From assembly GCF_042649125.1 (NCBI RefSeq), contig NZ_JBHRYQ010000001.1, positions 3,472,001-3,536,000 on the forward strand: 64,000 nucleotides of DNA, in the 5' to 3' direction. The position numbers and the translations under genes are program-made. The stretch comes from Leadbetterella lacunae (GTDB lineage: Bacteria > Bacteroidota > Bacteroidia > Cytophagales > Spirosomataceae). Below, piece after piece: positions 59,249 through 64,000 of the stretch. The notes under the pieces were generated by a model that saw only the letters and a program-made list of their open reading frames with translations, was not told the DNA's origin and did no database searches. Positions within the stretch are counted from its first letter, which is position 1. Each line of letters begins with the position of its first letter.

Positions 59249-60652
59249 TTATGCAGACATCAACTCTCTAGGGTCTGACACTACACCGTTAACTGCTGCT
59301 GCTGCTGCCACTAATGGAGAAGCTAAAAGCGTTTTAGAGTTAGGTCCTTGACGTCCTTCAAAGTTTCTGTTTGATGTAGAAACAGCAAGTTTACCTGCTG
59401 GAATCTTATCGTCATTCATAGCTAAACAAGCCGAACATCCTGGCTGACGAAGGGTGAAACCTGCTTCGGTTAAGATATCTAATATTCCTTCTTCTTTGAT
59501 TTGAGATTCTACTATGTGAGATCCAGGTACCAACCAAGCTGTTACGTGGTCAGCTTTTTTACGTCCTTTTACAATAGAAGCAAATGCTCTAAAGTCTTCG
59601 ATTCTGCCATTGGTACAGCTTCCTAAAAATACGTAATCAACTGGCTTGCCAATGATACTTTCGCCTTCGGCAAAGCCCATATAAGCCAACGATTTTTTGT
59701 AACTCGCTTCTCCATCTTTTACATCAGCGGCTTTAGGTATCAATTGTGATATTCCTGTTCCCAGTCCTGGGTTAGTTCCGTAAGTAATTTGAGGCTCTAT
59801 ATCTTCGGCGTTGTAGGTTAACTCTAAGTCGAACTCAGCACCTTCGTCTGTTTTTAGAGTTTCCCAATAAGTAACCAATTTGTCCCAAGCTTCACCTTTC
59901 GGTGTTTTTTCTCTGCCTTTTAGGTAAGCCAGGGCTGTAGCGTCAGGAGCAATCATTCCACCTCTTGCACCCATCTCAATTGACATGTTACACACGGTCA
60001 TTCTTCCTTCCATGGTCATGTTTTCGAAAACATCACCCGCATATTCTACAAAATATCCGGTAGCACCTGAAGCCGATATCTGTGCGATAATATATAAAGT
60101 AACGTCTTTTGGCAAAACTCCTTTTCCTAGTTTACCATTTACGTTTACTCTCATTTTCTTTGGTTTCGGTTGCATGATACATTGCGAAGCCAATACCATT
60201 TCTACTTCAGAAGTTCCGATACCGAAAGCGATAGCACCAAATGCTCCGTGAGTAGAAGTATGCGAGTCACCACATACGATAGTCATACCTGGAAGAGTAA
60301 TTCCGTTTTCTGGTCCTACCACGTGTACAATTCCGTTTTTAGGGTCACCTAATCCCCAGTGCGAAATGCCATACTTCTGCGTGTTAGTTTCCAACGCTTT
60401 TAGCTGATTGGCCGAAAGTGGGTCTTCAACCGGAAGGTGTTGGTTTATGGTAGGAGTATTGTGGTCAGCGGTAGCAAAAGTTCTTTCAGGAAACATAACG
60501 CCTACATTTCTGTTTTCCAATCCTAGAAATGCCACTGGGCTCGTAACCTCATGTATGAAATGACGGTCTATAAAAAGTACGTCTGGTCCGTCTTCAATGT
60601 GTTTTACAACGTGAGCATCCCAAACTTTGTCAAAAAGTGTTTTCTTAGACAT
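59249..60652 (-). CDS. leuC: 3-isopropylmalate dehydratase large subunit
   Basis: The 467-residue aconitase-family subunit has the [4Fe-4S] ligands in FLGSCTNGRIEDF near residue 346 and RQPGCSACLAMNDD near 405, plus GDSHTSTHGAFGA near 133. With LeuD it isomerises 2- to 3-isopropylmalate. It is the first gene of the operon; no leader peptide or T-box is visible upstream. Confidence 0.97.
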   Translation of the reverse strand: MSKKTLFDKVWDAHVVKHIEDGPDVLFIDRHFIHEVTSPVAFLGLENRNVGVMFPERTFATADHNTPTINQHLPVEDPLSANQLKALETNTQKYGISHWGLGDPKNGIVHVVGPENGITLPGMTIVCGDSHTSTHGAFGAIAFGIGTSEVEMVLASQCIMQPKPKKMRVNVNGKLGKGVLPKDVTLYIIAQISASGATGYFVEYAGDVFENMTMEGRMTVCNMSIEMGARGGMIAPDATALAYLKGREKTPKGEAWDKLVTYWETLKTDEGAEFDLELTYNAEDIEPQITYGTNPGLGTGISQLIPKAADVKDGEASYKKSLAYMGFAEGESIIGKPVDYVFLGSCTNGRIEDFRAFASIVKGRKKADHVTAWLVPGSHIVESQIKEEGILDILTEAGFTLRQPGCSACLAMNDDKIPAGKLAVSTSNRNFEGRQGPNSKTLLASPLVAAAAAVNGVVSDPRELMSA

Positions 60653-60781
60653 AATATATTGAATGTTAAATTTTCAGGATACAAAAGTGATGATTTCTGT
60701 GGAGGTACTAAACTAGATTTCGTTCAAAAAATAGCGAAATTGGTTCAAATATAAAAAATGGTCTTTTTTGATAGGGCATAA

Positions 60782-60808
60782 AAAAAACGGAGCGTAGCCC
60801 CGTTTTTT
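60782..60808. terminator. Hairpin terminator between bshC and leuC
   Basis: AAAAAACGG (60782-60790) pairs with CCGTTTTTT (60800-60808) with the loop AGCGTAGCC. Since leuC and bshC read leftward, it would end transcripts entering from bshC. Confidence 0.65.
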
Positions 60809-60935
60809 AATATTTTTAAAACCTATGATTGAATAAAAGACAATCAAAATTATATACTATATGCTATATATTCTGCTGTGGAATCGTTTTAATTCAGTAC
60901 TATTTTAACAAAAATGCTTATTTTTTGGTGATATT

Positions 60936-62468
60936 TTAAACATTAATAATGTTAAAGCTAAACTCCAATGGGTCAAACTCCTTTGAGACTTTATTTAAAA
61001 ATTCAGGGTCGTTAATATAAAAGTTCAGGAAGTTTTCTTTTCTTTCTTGGAGGCCATCGCCGGGGAAAAGTTTTTCTTTTAAGTTTAGAAGTTGACTCAC
61101 CGATGTTTCAAAGTTTTTCTCTTCTGCCTTTTTAAGTCTTTTTTCTAAATTTTCTAAGTTATTTTGATTTTTGGTTTTATCGGCCTCTACTACAGACTTA
61201 AGCGTAGGGTCTATAGCCTCTGCTTTTTTAAGGATTTCTTTATAGATATCGTTAATTTTAAAAATCTGCTCTGAAAGTTCAAGGCTATTGCTTGAGTTTT
61301 TCTCTACAAAACCGCGTCTTAAGCTAACTTCGTCTTGGAAAAGGTCCGTTACCTCAATTCCCAATTTATCAATTCTTTTTTTCGTAGCACTGTTTACTAT
61401 TAATCCGAAGTTTCTTGGACAAAGAATAGGGAAAGAAACCTCAAATTTGTCAAATATGCCTTTCAGTTGCAGCCAATAAGCCAATTCAGACGGCCCACCG
61501 ATGTAAGCCAAGTTTGGCAAAATTCGTTCTTGATATATTGGCCTTAGAACCACATTTGGACTGAAAGACTCGGGTTCAGAGGCAATCATTTCTTTGATTT
61601 CAGTTTTAGAAAACGAAATGTCGGTATTAATTACATTATAAACATCTCCGTCTTTTTCAATTCGCTCTCTGATGTTGTCTTTCAGGTAAAACAAATTGAT
61701 ATTTCTCGCATGGATTTGGGCTTTATACCCTACCTCTTCAAGTTTAGCTGAGGTTTTAGCAACTTCAGTTTCAGCCGAATGATTTAGTAAATCATCGGTC
61801 AATATATCCTGAAACAAGGTTTTCAATATTTTATCGTCGCCATCAATGCATACTAGCTCTTCTGTACCAAACAAGGCATGCATGTATTCTCTTACTGCGG
61901 CTGTTAAAGTAGTATTGTTTAAGTATGCTTTTTCAAAAATCGAGGGTTTTTCTTTCAGTGCGTCTAATACAGAAGCTAGCTCTCGAGGGTCCATTTTTCC
62001 TACTGCACCGGTTTGGGTAGTTTCCCAAGTATGTTTTTGACCAAAAAGCGAAAACGAGGCTATTTCTTCAAAATCGTGATCTTCGGTTGCCATCCAATAT
62101 ACCGGCACGAAGTTTTTATTGGGGTATGTTTCTTTTAGTTTTTTGGCAAGGTTTATAGTGCTGATAATTTTAAAAACTACATATAGGGGACCCGTAAAAA
62201 TATTTAATTGGTGGCCGGTGGTCACACAAAAAGTATCATCAGATGCCAACAGTTCTACACCATTTGGTATAGTTTGGTTTATATATTGGTTTTTAAGTGC
62301 CGAAACTAGCTCTTTGCGGTGTGTAAATTTCCTTTTGGTTATCATAGCTTCAAAACCTTCGAGATCTGGAAATTCATCATAAAATGGCGTAATTGCCGGT
62401 TCTTTTGATATAAAGTCTAGAAATATTTTTTGGAAGGCCCCTGTCTGGGCGAAAGGTATTTTTTGCAC
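60936..62468 (-). CDS. bshC: Bacillithiol biosynthesis cysteine-adding enzyme BshC
   Basis: The 510-residue protein has the BshC pattern: TTGHQLNIFTGPLYVVFKI near residue 86, PVYWMATEDHDFEEI near 124, ALFGTEELVCIDGDD near 201, NVVLRPIYQERILPNLAYIG near 305, and a C-terminal coiled coil (about 400-470). It adds cysteine to GlcN-malate to finish bacillithiol, a glutathione substitute common in Bacteroidota and Firmicutes. Confidence 0.95.
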   Translation of the reverse strand: MQKIPFAQTGAFQKIFLDFISKEPAITPFYDEFPDLEGFEAMITKRKFTHRKELVSALKNQYINQTIPNGVELLASDDTFCVTTGHQLNIFTGPLYVVFKIISTINLAKKLKETYPNKNFVPVYWMATEDHDFEEIASFSLFGQKHTWETTQTGAVGKMDPRELASVLDALKEKPSIFEKAYLNNTTLTAAVREYMHALFGTEELVCIDGDDKILKTLFQDILTDDLLNHSAETEVAKTSAKLEEVGYKAQIHARNINLFYLKDNIRERIEKDGDVYNVINTDISFSKTEIKEMIASEPESFSPNVVLRPIYQERILPNLAYIGGPSELAYWLQLKGIFDKFEVSFPILCPRNFGLIVNSATKKRIDKLGIEVTDLFQDEVSLRRGFVEKNSSNSLELSEQIFKINDIYKEILKKAEAIDPTLKSVVEADKTKNQNNLENLEKRLKKAEEKNFETSVSQLLNLKEKLFPGDGLQERKENFLNFYINDPEFLNKVSKEFDPLEFSFNIINV

Positions 62469-62624
62469 TATTTTGCTAGTTTGAAGTTTTTCTAAAATAT
62501 TCTAACAACACAAGTGCTCTAAGGGTTTCATTCGGATTGTTTTTGAATATGCCACAAAGTTTAGTTTTTATTTTGAAACCCAAAGTGTTGTATTTTTTTA
62601 GTATATAAAATTAGAAGAACTTGA

Positions 62625-63626
62625 TTAATTCATTTTCACAATTTTCTCGGACATTTTTATACCTATGTCATCCATTAAAGTTATTTGGTAGGTTCCTGAG
62701 GGTAAGTTTTTAAGGTCAATCTTTGTGGCAGGTTTTGTGTTTAAAATTTCATTTCCTTTTAAGTCCAAAACTTTCATTTTTGTGGGTTCAAAAATCTTGG
62801 AGTTCCATGCTATGTTAAGTTCGGAAACAACTGGATTTGGGTATAGAACTAAATCTGTTTCATTTGAAAAATTTTGAATTGATATTATTTTTGAAAAACG
62901 TATACTGCCATCTTTATCTTTCATTAAAAGCCTGTAATAGTTAAAATTGTTAGACAAGTTTGATTTTTCAGACCAATAATAATCTTCAGTATTTCTTAAT
63001 GGTATTTTTTCACTAACCGTCTCAAAAGACTTTGAATCAAAACTTCTTTGAACCTGAAAATAATCAAAGTCTATGGGGTTTGCTATCTTCCATTTTAAGT
63101 CATTGTATCCATTTTTATTTTTTCCATTAAAAGATACTATTTGAACCGGCATCGCAAAACTTGTTGCTGAGCAGTTTACTACCTTTGATAAACCTGGGCC
63201 TTGAACTTCATAACTAAAACTACTGCAATTATATGAAGCAGGAGTGGCAGTGTTGCAATCTGATAAAGAGGAATAAGGGTTTGATGTTGAGGTAGTTGTA
63301 GTAGAAGAGACGCCATTGTTTAAATCTATAAAAATGCTTTGGTTTCCGTTGGTGCCGTTGTTACAAGTGATGGTTCCTTGTGAGGTATACAAAGCAGTGC
63401 TAGCCGGTGACGGAGGGTTGGTCCCCGTTATTTGGATGTCGTAACCTACGGAAATATTATAATTAAACCCATATAAGCATGATGAGGAAGACGGGATTAT
63501 AGCTTGGGGATATATGTTTAATGTAACGGTATAGTCGCCATTGTCAGCAGTGGCTACACATTGTGCGTAAGAAGTGAATGGTATTATTAATGCACTTAAA
63601 AGTAAGAGTAAAATGTTCTTTTTCAT
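62625..63626 (-). CDS. Secreted protein with T9SS type A sorting domain
   Basis: The 333-residue protein has a signal peptide (ALIIPFTSYAQC), a Ser/Thr/Asn-rich central part and a C-terminal T9SS (Por secretion) sorting domain: LYPNPVVSELNI near 258, MKVLDLKGNEIL, LPSGTYQITL and EKIVKMN at the end. It is therefore exported by the type IX system and probably anchored at the surface. The central part has no domain I recognise. Confidence 0.85.
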   Translation of the reverse strand: MKKNILLLLLSALIIPFTSYAQCVATADNGDYTVTLNIYPQAIIPSSSSCLYGFNYNISVGYDIQITGTNPPSPASTALYTSQGTITCNNGTNGNQSIFIDLNNGVSSTTTTSTSNPYSSLSDCNTATPASYNCSSFSYEVQGPGLSKVVNCSATSFAMPVQIVSFNGKNKNGYNDLKWKIANPIDFDYFQVQRSFDSKSFETVSEKIPLRNTEDYYWSEKSNLSNNFNYYRLLMKDKDGSIRFSKIISIQNFSNETDLVLYPNPVVSELNIAWNSKIFEPTKMKVLDLKGNEILNTKPATKIDLKNLPSGTYQITLMDDIGIKMSEKIVKMN

Positions 63627-63862
63627 TTTTTGGTTATCTGATTCTGAATATAAGACGCAATGTTTTTCTAAAAGTTTCTATCTAGTTAAAAACAATATAG
63701 TTGACACAACAATGATACCGCTTAATAAAGATAATTTAAAGATACTTTTGTTTTTTTTAGAAAAAATAATGAGTGGTTTTTATAAGTAAAAGATATGTTT
63801 ATTATATCCATTCTTGGTTAAAGCCAATATTTTAGTAGTTTTGGATTAAATCAAAATTACCT

Positions 63863-64000
63863 ATGAAAAACAAAAACTTTTTACTTTACTTTATTGCGGC
63901 TATTGCCGCCACGGGAGGCCTACTTTTCGGCTTCGATACTGGTGTAATTAATGTGGCTTTACCATCACTCAGAGAGCAGTTTTCGCTATCGCCAAACCAA
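63863..64000 (+). CDS. MFS sugar-porter family transporter (3' partial)
   Basis: Only the first 46 codons are in the window, from ATG 63863. The first helix contains AATGGLLFGFDTGVINVALP, the sugar-porter family N-terminal signature (GLLFGFDTGVI). It probably imports a sugar by proton symport. Confidence 0.85.
   Translation, partial: MKNKNFLLYFIAAIAATGGLLFGFDTGVINVALPSLREQFSLSPNQ

Overview
This window is bacterial chromosome from the phylum Bacteroidota, most likely Cytophagales (inference). Reasons: a SusC/SusD outer-membrane pair, a T9SS C-terminal sorting domain, bacillithiol synthesis (BshC), rRNA promoters of the Bacteroidota type (TTG then TAnnTTTG), Sec/lipoprotein signals ending in AQ or SC, and a 16S rRNA of that lineage. 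I see no tRNA gene, CRISPR array, transposase or prophage.

Layout. 1-2.8 kb: end of a nitrite-reductase-type flavoprotein and a rubredoxin-fusion partner. 2.9-10.4 kb: amidohydrolase, SusC/SusD pair and M14 carboxypeptidase. 10.4-13.7 kb: kdsA, then acpP-fabF-rnc. 13.9-21.8 kb: secreted and membrane proteins (M48-like protease, duplicated-fold membrane protein, CotH-like lipoprotein, AlkB monooxygenase, ThuA and DoxX-like proteins, alkaline-phosphatase-fold enzyme, aldose epimerase). 22.4-27.6 kb: one rRNA operon, 16S-23S-5S, with two promoters and no spacer tRNAs. 27.3-33.2 kb: the accessory part of the window, with decayed 5S/terminator copies, a repeat family flanking about 5 kb, and a wrecked secreted toxin gene (several frameshifts and an in-frame stop) next to an intact, overlapping immunity-like gene. 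33.5-37.2 kb: secreted esterase-like protein, a beta-barrel protein and a lipoprotein. 37.6-44.5 kb: nitrate uptake regulon made of a structured leader RNA, porin, NrtA/B/C-type ABC transporter and NarK-type MFS transporter. 44.9-55.8 kb: antiporter, FtsK, LolA, a trehalase-family protein lacking its signatures, Ndk, NrnA-type phosphoesterase and two FKBP lipoproteins. 55.9-60.7 kb: leuC-leuD-leuA-like-leuB operon. 60.9-64 kb: BshC, a T9SS cargo protein and the start of a sugar porter.

How the genes work together. The nitrate porin, ABC importer and NarK would feed the assimilatory nitrite reduction genes whose end lies at the window start. The nrt and narK upstream regions share TTGAGTA half-sites, which suggests one regulator. 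The leu genes form a complete leucine-branch operon, and acpP-fabF-rnc is a compact housekeeping cluster.

Most notable for follow-up: the unidentified leader RNA at 37691-37837 with mutually exclusive pairings; the decayed GIY-YIG-like toxin with its surviving immunity candidate; three copies of a GGGCG...CTATCCCT intergenic element, one of them inside the nrt operon; and a GH37 trehalase homologue with both family signatures destroyed.
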